This document shows positions 1 to 11,000 of a stretch of 64,000 nucleotides of DNA, piece after piece. The stretch comes from Dactylorhiza incarnata (taxonomy: Eukaryota; Streptophyta; Magnoliopsida; Asparagales; Orchidaceae). Each line of letters begins with the position of its first letter. Position 1 is the first letter of the stretch. Under the pieces are notes generated by a model. It was not told the origin of the DNA, made no database searches, and was given only the letters and a program-made list of their open reading frames with translations. Made by a program: the position numbers and the translations under genes. The stretch lies in NCBI GenBank assembly GCA_033032865.1, contig JAWHQI010000229.1, positions 2,875,001 to 2,939,000 on the forward strand, written 5' to 3'.

Positions 1-363
1 TGTCAAACTCAATCAATAAGATTCCTTTTTGAGGAATCTCGGTAGAGTTAGTTTGTGAGTCTTATTTATTGTCAAGCTCTGGCTACTAAATGGATTTTTT
101 TCTTTCCATTTTTTACTTTTAAGTCATGTCGTATTTTAAGCATTTTTTTTATTTATAAATATGATGTAACACTAGAAGCTTCCTTCGCAGAGCAATCCGT
201 TGGATCTAAAACAAATGTTATCGTCAGATATTATTTAGTTAAAAGCAGTTATTTCACGTTATTTATCTACTGACTTTCTACTTGTCATGTAACTCGACTT
301 TATTGTGACAATAATATATAATATATTGAATATATAAATAATCTGTTGCATTCTAAACACAGC
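1..363. other. AT-rich intergenic DNA
   Basis: No gene, repeat or regulatory structure could be supported upstream of the tRNA gene. A 72-codon open frame at 55-273 has unremarkable hydrophobic composition and no motif, so it was not called. Confidence 0.5.
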
Positions 364-436
364 TCCGTTGTAGTCTAGTTGGTTAGGATACTCGGCTCTC
401 ACCCGAGAGACCCGGGTTCAAGTCCCGGCAACGGAA
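364..436 (+). tRNA. tRNA-Glu: tRNA-Glu (anticodon CTC)
   Basis: A nuclear tRNA gene that decodes GAG as glutamate. The acceptor arms at 364-370 (TCCGTTG) and 429-435 (CAACGGA) pair perfectly and A436 is the discriminator base. The anticodon stem at 391-395 pairs with CCGAG, and the seven-base loop at 396-402 places CTC at 398-400. The D-arm (TAGTCTAGTTGGTTAGGATA) and a T-loop beginning GGTTCAAGTCC match Pol III A- and B-box positions. There is no intron and CCA is not encoded. A T-run within 10 bases downstream can serve as the Pol III terminator. Confidence 0.96.
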
Positions 437-1000
437 TTTATGTTTTTGTTTATATATTTTTATTTTTATTTTTATTTTTTTTTATTTTTTTTTATTTTTA
501 TTTTTTTTTTATTTTTATTTTATTTTTATTTTATTTTTATTTTTATTTTTATTTTTATTTTTATTTTTATTTTTATTTTTATTTTCCTTTTTATTTTTCT
601 TTTTATTTCTATTTTTATTTTTATTTATATTTTTATTTATATTTATATTTATATTTTTATTTATATTTTCATTTTTATTTTTATTTATATTTTTATTTTT
701 ATTTTTATTTTTATTTTTATTTCTATTTTTATTTTTTATTTTATTTTATTTTATTTTATTTTATTTTAATTTTTATTTTTATTTATTTTTATTTATTTTT
801 ATTTATTTTTATTTATTTTTAATTTTTTTTCCTTTTTGTTTATTTTTTTCTTTTTGTTTATATTTTTTCTTTTTATTTATATTTTTTCTTTTTATTTATA
901 TTTTTTCTTTTTATTTATATTTTTTCTTATATTTATCTTTTTTTCTTTTATTTATCTTTTTTCTTTTTATTTATATTCTACTCCTTTTTTTATTTTTAAT
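437..1000. repeat. (TTTTTA)n-type microsatellite
   Basis: About 560 bases of near-pure T interrupted by A, mainly TTTTTA and TTTTATTTA units, drifting to TTTTTCTTTTTATTTATA at the right end. Long Phe/Tyr/Ile-rich open frames here are artefacts of composition. It directly follows the T-rich terminator of the tRNA gene. Confidence 0.9.
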
Positions 1001-1530
1001 TAGTAGTACACTTTGGAGATGTTCATGTAATAAAACAAATTATATGCGGATAAATTTTTTATCATTTGCAGATCAAAATAAATTGAAGTTTTTTTATTAG
1101 CAATTTTGTTATTTCTGGGTCCATTAAATTTTATTCCTTCTTAGACGAGATATCGTGAACGGATAGCGGAAGATTGGTGAAGGCATTACAACCAATTTGA
1201 AGGCAAGCGTGACTAATTTTGTTTATGTACTTTTAAGAATTTGAAATTACTTATTTATGATAGTGTTTTGGGATGTTCTTTGATATCAATGAAATTGTAG
1301 AGCTCTAATTTACAATGTTTGAGGTTTTCATTTCTCTGCAATTTTGTTTGCGTATATAATTTTCTGAAAATTGTAGCTTACGGTTATCAAATAGTTGTGA
1401 ATAATAAAAAATGCGATGCTAATAATTAACAACCTCCAAAAAATTATCATGAAAAACATCGTATGTGGCTCTGTGTCTACAACAAAGATGATGGACCCAC
1501 TAAAATGATGCGGTGTGTTATGAAATCGGA
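1001..1530. other. AT-rich intergenic DNA
   Basis: I see no open frame with coding character, RNA gene or repeat structure here. Confidence 0.4.
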
Positions 1531-1990
1531 TCGAGTATCGCGGTAGCGCAACAAAATAAATCGAGCAAAATAATTACGCAAAAATAAATAAATGAGAAAA
1601 TTCCAAGCACACACAGACGACACTAAGATTTACGTGGTTCGGAAAGGAGCTCCTACCGTCCACGGGGAGAGCACGCCGGAAAAGATCCACTGATAAAATG
1701 AGGAGTTACAGAGATTACACTGATAAACCGAACAGAAACCGAAAACTGGAGCTATCGGTGTCGCCGAGGATATCGGCGGGCGATACCTCGGACATCCGCC
1801 TTGTTCCTCCTGCACAGCGGGTGCCTCCTGGTCGATCCCACCTCGCCGCCTCCGCTGGACGGCCGTCGCTTGCCAACGGGACCACGTCCCGCCGCCGCTA
1901 CACGCCTGGATCACCTGGCTGATCACGTCGATGCTCCGCCTCTGACACGCCGGGACCAAGTCTCCGCCTGGGATGGACCTGTCGCCGCCG
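1531..1990. mobile_element. possible degraded retrotransposon LTR or leader
   Basis: The stretch contains a 'tacgtggttcgg ... ctaccgtccacgggg' phrase near 1631-1668 of the kind common in plant Copia LTRs, followed by an abrupt switch to GC-rich DNA that runs into the 76-bp array. No LTR boundaries, TSD or primer-binding site are visible, so this is a composition and phrase-based suggestion only. Confidence 0.25.
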
Positions 1991-2240
1991 CTGCAGCCTC
2001 CTAGACCACCGGGACCAAGTCCCTCTGCCGCCGCTGCCTGCGCCTGGGACAGAACCGCCGCCGCCGCTGCAGCCTCCTGGACCACCGGGACCAAGTCCCT
2101 CTGTCATCGCTGCCTGCGCCTGGGACGGACCTGTCGCCGCCGCTGCAGCCTCCTGGACCACCGGGACCAAGTCCCTCTGCCGCTGCTGCCTGCGCCTGGG
2201 ACGGAATCGCCGCCGCCGCTGGGGCCTCCTGGACCATCAC
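1915..2240. repeat. 76-bp GC-rich minisatellite
   Basis: The phrase CTGCAGCCTCCTGGACC recurs at 1991, 2067, 2143 and (as CTGGGGCCTCC) 2219, giving an exact 76-bp period three times. A degenerate unit lies to the left. Each unit also holds GGGACCAAGTCCCTCTG and GCCTGCGCCTGGGAC. Because 76 is not a multiple of three, the overlapping open frames (1630-2319 minus, 1801-2263 plus) change frame from unit to unit, which argues against coding. Confidence 0.85.
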
Positions 2241-2947
2241 TCTTCTTCTCCTTCTTACGGTAAAAGTTATGTTGCATGCTCTCTCTCTCTATATATATAT
2301 ATAGCACCATCATATTCACGGTTGTTCCAAATATAGCAATCAGATTTTCTCCTATTAAATAGACATCTTATATAAATATAAATGCCAAATATAGGAGCCA
2401 AGGAAAAACAATGGAAGGCCAGCCCGGTGAATGATGGCAATATATTCTCATTAAAATGATATTCCAAAATAGGGTTTCCCCAAAATAGGAATCAACCAAT
2501 CTCATGGATCGGTGAGGTGGCACAATCTCAACAGAGGTGGGCGTAGAGCTATGTTCATTGTTGAGATGTACTAATTTGTTGTCCATCCGCAAGCTTTAAA
2601 CCATTTCAAGTTGGCTCGAAATTGTTCGAAGTGGCTCAAAAATAGTCAGTAATGAGAAAATCGAGAAGAAGGATCAAGCGTTCATTAATTAGTATTTTAG
2701 AATGAATGCAATGCTAACAAGTCTGCCAAATAAGCACATGTGTGTGTGCGCGTACGCGCATATATTATTTTCATAAATTCAAGCTGAGTTGACCCGATCG
2801 AAGGCCAACTCTATCCGACCAACATCGGCTCGAATCAAGGCCAACTCTATGTTCATTGTCTCGCTCGTGGCGCAGCTCAGATCGATGGGTCTCCGTCCAA
2901 GTCAAAATTGAACTAAGTGATTTTTAATCTTTGATACAATGTAATGA
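2241..2947. other. intergenic DNA with a short CT/TA microsatellite
   Basis: A CTCTCTCTCTATATATATAT tract lies at about 2281-2302. Otherwise no gene or element was recognised. Confidence 0.4.
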
Positions 2948-3130
2948 GAAATATTTAGGTCCGGGACTCAGGACCATCCGAATCCAATAAGATGACGTCA
3001 TGTTAAAGGAGAAATATCTCAGGTATTTTCGAAATATCCTCCAATTTGTCTGACCTATATATCCCGATCTAAATCAATTGCGTGCGTGAATGAGTCCCGG
3101 TTATAATCGGGACCCGGACCTAAATATTTC
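2948..3130. mobile_element. foldback MITE, about 183 bp
   Basis: The ends are inverted copies: GAAATATTTAGGTCCGGG at the left reads outward identically from the right end at 3130. The interior repeats related GGACC/GGTCC pieces. No open frame is present and no clean TSD was identified, so the superfamily is undetermined. Confidence 0.6.
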
Positions 3131-4568
3131 GCCGCTGTAACTGCCCATACAAGTGCAAGGACCACATGAGGTGGTGGTTGGATCCCCTGCCCAACAACCT
3201 GCCCAAATCAGACCTAATAAGGAAACTATGCTGCTGTGGCATTATTGCGGGCAGTTGCATGACATTATTGAAGGAAAATAATTGAAATTTTGAAGGATTC
3301 ACTCAAACTTTGTCTTGGGTAAAACTTGTATCCAAGAAGAACTCCTTATTAAAAAAGAGTAACTGTTATACAAAAAGCAAATTTTTTTATCCGCAAATTA
3401 AATATTTAATCATTTATTTGAATTAAATATTTTCTATCTGCAAAACAAATTTCTAACAAATAGTTTTAGGAATAAGAAATTATGCGAGCTTCAATTTCTT
3501 TTTCAGTTGTAATTTTATCTTATTGTAGTTCCTCACGAACTTACAAAGACTTCTTATTGAAACCACTCTATTTATTTTAAAATTTTATGTGTACTTATAA
3601 TAGTTAGTCATTTATTTGAGAGACTTCTAAGTAAATATATACACTCACTAATTTGATTAAGAAAATCCAAACTTTTTTCTAAGATAGAGCACGAGTAATT
3701 GCATATAAATGATTTTGCTCTGTGTATAACAATTTCCTAAAAAAAATTTATGCGAGTAAACATAAAACATCATGCATGGGATATACATTGAGATTTGACC
3801 TACATATGATTATCCATATTTGTGATTTGCCATTGTCATGCAACGATATTCAATATTTATTATATAAAATTATAATTATATAACTATATAATGATATAGG
3901 AAGTCAAAAAATTATAATCATGAGAATGAAAAAAGTTAATATTTAAGGCATAATATATTGTTAATTGATAACTACTGGATGTTACCAAAGAAGTCTTCCT
4001 TAGCATATTTTTTCACTTGTTATTAGAGACGGATTCAGGAATTTCAACTTGGGCAGACATCATCTTCTTCCGGCCAAAAAATATTTGAATGTTTCCATCT
4101 TATCAGAGTTATTTCTTCCTCACCCGACCATCTTCCCCGCAAGTCTTTACAGGGAAGCTATTCTCTACTTATCTAAAGTTCTTCCCTCATCTCTTTCTCA
4201 CGGTAACAAAAAGCAATTACTATTTACCTTCTTGGCCAGCATTTTAAATCGATGCTGTAATTTTGTGGTTATAACAACATCTATTCGTGTAACCGTACTA
4301 ATTGTTTGTGATAGTTATAACAATCATAAATTTCAATGATTTTAATTTGAGGTGCTTATAGTTTACTGTAATATCATGAATTCGACGATGGCGATCCGAT
4401 GAGGGTAGTGAGCTTCTTTTGGTACAATGAAGCCATGGAAGGCTCAAATGATTTTAGGTACTCTAGATTGATAACTTAGTATATTTAGGGTATAAGCACA
4501 AGTTCAAAATGCATTGATTCCATCTTGTCTTAAGATTTTGAATGGCCCATGCATGAAAATTTGAATGG
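3131..4568. other. AT-rich intergenic DNA
   Basis: No supported gene or repeat was found. The 96-codon frame at 4049-4339 has no recognisable motif and AT-biased composition, and was not called. Confidence 0.4.
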
Positions 4569-4620
4569 CTTACACGGACACTTTTGAGATCATCTTGACT
4601 CTTAGGGCTCGTCTTTTGGT

Positions 4621-4658
<38 letters not shown>

Positions 4659-4699
4659 CTTACACGGACACTTTTGAGATCATCTTGACTCTTAGGGCT
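4569..4699. repeat. 41-bp direct duplication flanking a 37-G homopolymer
   Basis: The 41 bases at 4569-4609 are repeated without change at 4659-4699. Between them lie CGTCTTTTGGT-like sequence and an uninterrupted run of 37 G at 4621-4657. A perfect duplication round a very long homopolymer could be real slippage or an assembly join. Confidence 0.9.
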
Positions 4700-4890
4700 T
4701 GTTTGGCGCGGTGGTAGTCATAAACAATGTGGTCATGAACTGAGTGGTCGTGAACCGTGGTTTGTGAACGGAGTTTCGTTTGAAAGAATTTTGATTTTTG
4801 TGGTCATGAACGGAAAAGCAGCTATAATACGTGAATGTAATGATGGTCATGAACATCCTCAAAGCCTCCCTCTTTAAAAACATGCACATA
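4695..4890. mobile_element. Tourist-like MITE fragment (one end only)
   Basis: TTA followed by GGGCTTGTTTGGCGCGG matches the terminal phrase of the MITE at 25932-26150 and resembles that at 6177-6371. Interior GGTCATGAAC repeats also match the 25.9-kb copy (GGTCGTGAAC). The opposite end was not found, so this copy appears truncated. Confidence 0.45.
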
Positions 4891-5089
4891 ATAATTCATT
4901 TAAAAAAATGAACAAAATAAAGTAAAATAAATACATTTTTAATTGAGAAAAAATAATCCAGCAAACTCTGAGACTCAACAGATGCATTAATGATTCCCTA
5001 ACCGGTCTTATGCGGACTGAATATTGTTAACACAACAACAATCATACATAATGTTGCTCGGTTCAATCGAGTAAAACTGAACATTGTAA

Positions 5090-5320
5090 ACGAAATCTTC
5101 CTCCTTTACGTCGCGCGAATGAAACCTTCTCCCACGAGGTGCTGAGCGGGATCGCCTTCTGGAACCTCGACAACGGTTTCTTCATTTGTGAAGTACTGGT
5201 AGAGGCCATCGGATGAAAGTGTATTAAGAATCTATCTCTGGAGCAGAGCTTGTGGTGGTACAGGAAGGGGCTGCATGTGATGTATGGCGATGTTCCAATG
5301 TAGTCGATTCTGAACATCTT
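5090..5320 (-). pseudogene. exon-like relic of an unidentified gene
   Basis: On the minus strand, one frame has a short coding-like segment (about 5204-5317), then a different frame continues with DGLYQYFTNEETVVEVPEGD and ends at a stop near 5113. The frame switch near 5200 suggests a frameshifted exon. I do not recognise the protein. Codon-like composition and an acidic, ordered segment are the only evidence. Confidence 0.3.
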
Positions 5321-5333
5321 CTGAAAAGGATCA

Positions 5334-5570
5334 AATTAATTAGAGGAGAAAAGCCAAAATCTTAACCATAAACCAGAGGAGAAAAATTAATCATTAAATC
5401 AGAGGAAACTTAACTTCCTGGATGAGAGAAAACTTAACCATAAATCAGAGGAGAAAAGCCGAAATCTTAAGCTTCGCACCCCAAACTCTACAAAACTCAC
5501 TTTTTTGTTATGGAGAGAAGTGGTGACATGTTTTTCACACCCCCAAACTCTACAAAACTCACTTTTTGTC
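5334..5570. repeat. short local direct duplications
   Basis: CAGAGGAGAAAA-type phrases recur three times between 5343 and 5460, and CCAAACTCTACAAAACTCAC occurs twice (about 5480 and 5542). These are small local duplications without coding potential. Confidence 0.6.
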
Positions 5571-5822
5571 AGCTATTTTTTCAACCACAAAATAGGCAGA
5601 AGTTCATGAAACCAAACAAACCTTTTGAGTATTCACCAACCTTCGACGAAATTATGACACGGAAATTACAACTGATTCAGCCGGATAAGGAAAGGAGTTT
5701 CTTAGGAAGGGTTTCAAAGTAAAGAGACATGATTCTAAAAGTTTTTGAAGAAAAGTGCCTTTTATCAGTCATTGCAATCCCATGATTGTCATGCAGCAGG
5801 GCCACAATATGTGCTGAAAAGA

Positions 5823-5925
5823 AGCAATACCTGTATCATGCAACTGAATGTACTACATGTGAAGCCAGCTTTCTCATTATCTTGGAATCCTGCATAAGTT
5901 TCAAGACAGTTGGAATGTTCTGCTG
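5823..5925 (-). pseudogene. possible internal exon, unidentified
   Basis: On the minus strand a CACAG acceptor is followed by about 100 bases open in one frame (with EHSNCLETYAGF) and then ACAG|GTATTG, a plausible donor. No upstream or downstream exon can be joined to it with confidence. It may belong to the same gene relic as the exon at 6584-6709. Confidence 0.3.
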
Positions 5926-6176
5926 TGCAATACAAATTTAGAAATGCAATTAGTCATAGCACAAAATAATTTTCATTAGTTTTTGTTTTATCAACACGAT
6001 ACGTAGATTAAAGGAATAAAAGGAAATAGAGCTGATATTTTTGAATCCGAAAGACAAAAGAAAACTCAATCTGTTCTTCAAACCTTCGCTTGAGCCACCA
6101 TTATAAGGCACCAATATCCAGTGAACAACAGAAACAATAAACAACATAAGCACATGTGTGCACACCGACGAACTAA

Positions 6177-6371
6177 GGGTTCGTTTGGCTCGGCTTATTT
6201 GCTCCGGTGAGTTTGGACAAAATTGTCATTGTCATAGAATGTATGTTTGGTATGACAAATGTTACTATCATTACCAAGAAAAGAAACTAGTTATAAGCAT
6301 AAAATGTTTGATATGACAATGACGTTTTTGTCCAAACTCACCGGAGCAAATAAGCCGAACCAAACGAAGCC
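6177..6371. mobile_element. Tourist-like (PIF/Harbinger) MITE with TAA TSD
   Basis: A 195-bp foldback element. The left arm GGGTTCGTTTGGCTCGGCTT and the right arm read outward (GGCTTCGTTTGGTTCGGCTT) are inverted repeats extending about 50 bp, through a TTTGCTCCGGTGAGTTTGG segment. TAA occurs immediately outside both ends (6174-6176 and 6372-6374), the 3-bp TSD typical of PIF/Harbinger MITEs. No coding capacity. Related termini occur at 4695 and 25932. Confidence 0.88.
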
Positions 6372-6374
6372 TAA

Positions 6375-7226
6375 GTAGTTCAGGTGTTACATGAGATAAT
6401 CATATAGAAATCAAAGAGAATGACTTGGCAACATGCGACATGCATTTAAACATTATGTGAAGCATTAATCAGAACAATCATTCAAGCACAAAAGCTACAC
6501 GCAGAATATAGCAGAAAGGTAAATTGGAATATAAATTTATACTTGCACATTTGACAAGGAATCCAAAAACTAATGAGACATACCTCTACACATTCATTCA
6601 ATGAATCCAACATGGTTGAACAAATTTCAACCTCAGGTTCCCATAAGCAAACAATAATAGAATTATCAGCACTAAATTTCATAGATACATGAGAAAGTAA
6701 CTCACTCACGCAGAAGAGAGTATTATGATAACCTTGCGAAGTATGTTTTGCTAATCACTTCATGGCTACCATTCCTCCCATAAAAGGGATAAACCTAATA
6801 AGGAATCCAAATCAAGAAGCCGCTATAAAGCACTGGTTGATTGGTTAGCTAATCCTCAATGAATATATCTATAGGGAAAAACACTCTTTCGTGAAACATT
6901 CAACTTTCCAATTTTACCCTACTTTATTACAAAATTTCAAATTTCTTTACTTTATGTGTTTATTCTTTAATTTTAAAAAATGTGCTCTCATATATGCAAA
7001 GTCCCTTACCTACAATAAAAAAATGTGTTCTCTCCGTCGCTCGAAAACCTCCGTGGACACAGAAAAAACGAGCAACAGGCAGAGTATATCGCTCGGGGGT
7101 TTGTAACCGGCGGGAGCGGCGTCGCGTCGGAACAATGTTATGGCCAGAGTACTGTCGCGCGGGGCACTGGGGGTCCCCCGCGCACTATCGCAGTCAGGGT
7201 GTTTCCAAGTTGTCATCATGTAACTT
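6375..7226. other. intergenic DNA (contains the importin-like relic)
   Basis: Apart from the exon-like relic above, nothing was recognised. 7015-7226 is GC-richer with no LTR or gene signature. It ends at the GTTGG TSD of Copia-1. Confidence 0.35.
6584..6709 (-). pseudogene. importin-5-like (karyopherin beta-3) exon relic
   Basis: A minus-strand segment ends with EPEVEICSTMLDSLNECVE immediately before a GAG|GTATGT donor (6584/6583). Importin-5-type nuclear import receptors carry a HEAT-repeat segment of the form EP-E-IV-SMLDSLNECVQ at an equivalent place, recalled from family knowledge. The upstream part of the frame does not look like a HEAT repeat, and no other importin exons were recognised within 3 kb. 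A gene fragment is the likely reading. Confidence 0.4.
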
Positions 7227-7231
7227 GTTGG

Positions 7232-8015
7232 TGTTGAAATTTTTGTGTGCTACCAATCAAGGATACCAAAACAGAACAAACACAGCTGTAATATATACTT
7301 GGCAACAAGATTACAACAGAACACGGCTGAATACAAGTTGCATCCAACTTGAATCACAACAGCCAATAGTAGTAAAGAACTTGGTCACGGACACGGTCCG
7401 CTTCTCCTCCCGAGCACACCGCGCTGGTGATACTCGTCGCCTCGATACTCGTCACGGATACTCGTCACGGATACTCGTCACGGATACTCGTCACGGATAC
7501 TCGTCACGGATACTCGGCACGGTGATACTCGGCACGACGATACTCGTCACCGATGCTCGTCACCGATGCTCGTCACAGATACTCGTCACGACGATACTCG
7601 TCACGCAGATACTCGTCACGACGATACTCGTCACGCAGATACTCGTCAAGACGATACTCGTCACGCAGATACTCGTCACGACGATACTCGTCACGACCTC
7701 CAATACTCGCTACCCGCTCAAGGGAGCTACCCGAACTTACTCCAAGTCCGATGCTCGCCAGGTAGCACTCTGGTATCTCTAACTCGCTCAGAGTTGATGA
7801 TACTCGCCACTTCTGATGGCTATACTCGTCACTCTCAGAGTATATACTCGTCACTGTCAGAAGGTCTGGATTAGTTACTCTTTAGGGGGGGGGGGGGTAC
7901 CCCTCTATTTATAGGCAACTCAAGGGGGGCGAGTATGCCGATACTCGGCACGGATACTCGGCACCGATACTCGTCACGGATACTCGTCACCGATACTCAC
8001 TTCACAAACCTAACA
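7232..8015 (-). repeat. Copia-1 3' LTR (784 bp)
   Basis: Runs on the plus strand from TGTTGAAATTTTTGTGTGC to TCACAAACCTAACA. It holds a 13-G run at 7885-7897 (7 G in the partner LTR) and the degenerate GATACTCGTCAC array at about 7426-7700. The minus-strand TATAAATA box lies at 7906-7913, only about 100 bp from the LTR start, so most of the LTR is predicted R/U5. The gag-pol TAG stop (8010-8012) lies inside this LTR. Confidence 0.95.
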
Positions 8016-11000
8016 CTCCCCCTTGAAGTGAGCTCCGGGAACAACTCCAAGCAACGAGCGAAGCCTCCGGAAGGGCCCCGCAGATAGGGGCTTTGTGAAT
8101 ATGTCCGCAAGGTTGTCTTCGCTCCGCACATGCTCCACAGTGAGCAAGCCACCCAGCACCTTCTCTCTGATGAAGTGATGCTCGATCTCTATGTGCTTGG
8201 TCCTCGCATGACACACTGGATTGGTTACCAGTTTCAATGCACTCTCATTGTCCCCGCGAAGCATAGTAGGTCCGCTGACCTCCTCATCCACATCCTCCAC
8301 TAGTCTCCTTAGCCAGACACACTCCTGAGCTGCTAAGGACGACGCCTTGTACTCGGCCTCCGTGGTAGAAAGGGAAATAGAGTCCTGCTTCTTGCTACAC
8401 CACGAGATAGCAGCAGCTCCACACAAGAACACGTAACCTGATGTCGACTTGCGATCATCAGCGTCACCTCCGTAGTCTGCATCCGTGTATCCGTGCAGTT
8501 TGAAGTCAGACTTCTCCTCATAGGACAACCCCATCTCAAGGGTGCCCTTCACGTACTTCAGAATTCCTTTGGCTGCCTCCAGATGAGGCTTCCGCGGCTC
8601 CTGCATATACCGACTAACTCGGCCGACAGCAAAGGCGATGTCCGGCCTTGTGATAGTCAGGTAGATAAGACTCCCCACCAGTGCCCGAAAGATCTTCGGA
8701 TCAGGAAGAATCCTCCCTTCTTCTTTCCGAAGCTTCAGCCCAGCCTCCAGAGGAACGGAGCTGCTCTTCCCCTCTTTCATGCCGAATCTCTCGACGATCC
8801 TCTCGGCATATGTCCTCTGGGAAACATTCAGCCCGCCTCTTCTCTTCTCCACTTGGAGGCCAAGGAAATGGTGCAGTTCACCAAGATCCTTCATCTCGAA
8901 TCGTATGGAGAGCTGCTGTCTCAGCGCCGCGACCTCCTCAGGGTTGTTCCCTGTCACGATCATGTCGTCGACGTATAGCAGCACCAGCATGTGAAGACCT
9001 CCACTCTTCTTCACGAACATGCTGGAATCTGAGTCTGAGGCATCGTAGCCGCAGAACTGCAGATACTCTGCGATCTTCCCATACCAGGCTCTCGGCGCCT
9101 GCTTCAACCCATAGAGGGCCTTCTTCAGCTTGCAGACGTGGCGCGGCTGAGACTTGGACACGTATCCAGGTGGTTGCACCATGAATATGTCCTTGTCGAT
9201 CTCCCCATATAGGAATGCGTTCTTCACGTCCAGCTGCCATAGCTTCCACCCTCGGCACGCCGCCAGAGCGATGACCGTCCTCACCGACGTCATCTTCGCT
9301 ACGGGACTGAAGGTCTCCTCGTAGTCCTCTCCATAGGTCTGTGAGAAGCCTCGAGCGACAAGCCTCGCCTTGTACCGCTCCACTTCTCCATCAGCCCTCT
9401 TCTTCACCTTGTACACCCACTTGCAGGTGACAGGTTTGATGCCATCCACCATGGGAACCAAGTCCCATGTCTCGTTCTTCTTCAGGGCCTCCATCTCCTC
9501 CTTCATGGCCTCGTCCCACTCCTTGATGCCAACAGCATCCTCAAAGCGGGCAGGTTCCCTCTCGTCGAGTGGTCCTGCGAAGAAGCAAGAAACCAAACTC
9601 ACGAAGTTCCCCTCCTTATAGCGAGCAGGCGGGACGATGGTCCGCTTCGACCTCCTCAAGGCTTGGCCACTATCTACCGCTCCGGTAGAATCCTCTTCTT
9701 CAGCTCCTCTCTGTCCTCCTCTAGGAGCAATACTCTCCCTGCTTCTAGAGATCGAAGCTCCCCCTGAGCCAGATGCTCCTCCTGAGCTAGATGGCGATGG
9801 GGCACTTGGAGAAACCTCCAACTCCACAGTAGGGTCCTCAGTGACCCACTCTTCTTCTCTCCTGCTCGATTCTCCACTCTCCGGCAGCACCACGGAAGAG
9901 ACTCCCTGATACGAGATCAGTTCGTCAAACACTACGTCGCGCGAGACGACGAACTTGTGGGTCTGCGGGTTCATGCACTTCCAGCCCTTCTTCCTCTCGT
10001 CGTAGCCGATGAAGACACACTTCCTCGCTTTCGGCTCCAACTTGGTTCTCTCGACCTCTGGAACGTGCACGAAGCAGGTAGAGCCAAACACCCTCATGTG
10101 ACCCACATTCGGCTTCTCTCCAAACATGAGCTGGTGCGGAGACACCATCCTGTTGGGACTCAATGGTAGCCGGTTGATCACATGGGTGGCACACGCCATT
10201 CCCTCCGCCCATAAGGCCTTGGGAATGCTCTTGGCATGTAGCCAACTCCTGGTAGTCTCCACCAGATGGCGGATCTTCCTCTCAGCCACCCCATTCTGCT
10301 GAGGGGTGTGAGCGCAAGAAAGCTCCCGCCGAATGCCGAACCTTCTGCAGAAGGAAGCAAACGCATTGGAGGTGAACTCCCCTCCATTGTCGCTTCTCAG
10401 CTTCTTCACTCTGCGATCCAGCCTCCCTTCCACAAGTTCCTTCCACTCTTGGAACTTCGTGAATACTTCTGACTTCTCTCTCAGAAAGTATACCCACGTA
10501 TAGCGGGTGTAGTCATCCACCAGAACCAGCGCATACTTATTTCCTCCATAAGTAAGGGTGGCGCACGGCCCCATAACATCAGCATGTACGCACTCAAGAG
10601 GTGCCCTACACCTGGTCTCCGATTTGTCAAATGGAAGTCGATGTGACTTTCCAAACTGACAACCTTCGCACACATGGCCGTCGCCGCAAGAAGAGAGATG
10701 AGGTAGGCCACTCACTAGGCCCTTTGCTGCCATCATCTTCAGCTTGTCCATCCCCACATGACCCAGCCTCTCATGCCAGATCACAGCGCTGTCGTTCGTC
10801 TTCAGCTTGTCCACGTAGGCACTTGCAGACAGAACATACAAGTCCTTCACCCTTCTCCCGGTGAGTGTGACGTCAGCATCGACAGACGAAAGGTTCTTCA
10901 GGAACTTCACCTCCTTTGGTCCAAACAGCACGTGGTATCCAGCATCCACGGCGTTCGCCACTGAGAAGAGGTTCTTCTTCATGACAGGCACGTGATAGAC

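Noticed and set aside
379..822. 147-codon Phe/Tyr/Leu-rich open frame
   Set aside because: It is the translation of the T-rich microsatellite and overlaps the tRNA gene; not a protein gene.
1630..2319. Several GC-rich open frames on both strands
   Set aside because: They follow the 76-bp repeat and change frame with each unit because 76 is not a multiple of three.
6982..7782. 266-codon plus-strand frame crossing into the Copia-1 LTR
   Set aside because: Mostly the LTR tandem array read in an arbitrary frame; the same peptide pattern recurs at 12227-13042.
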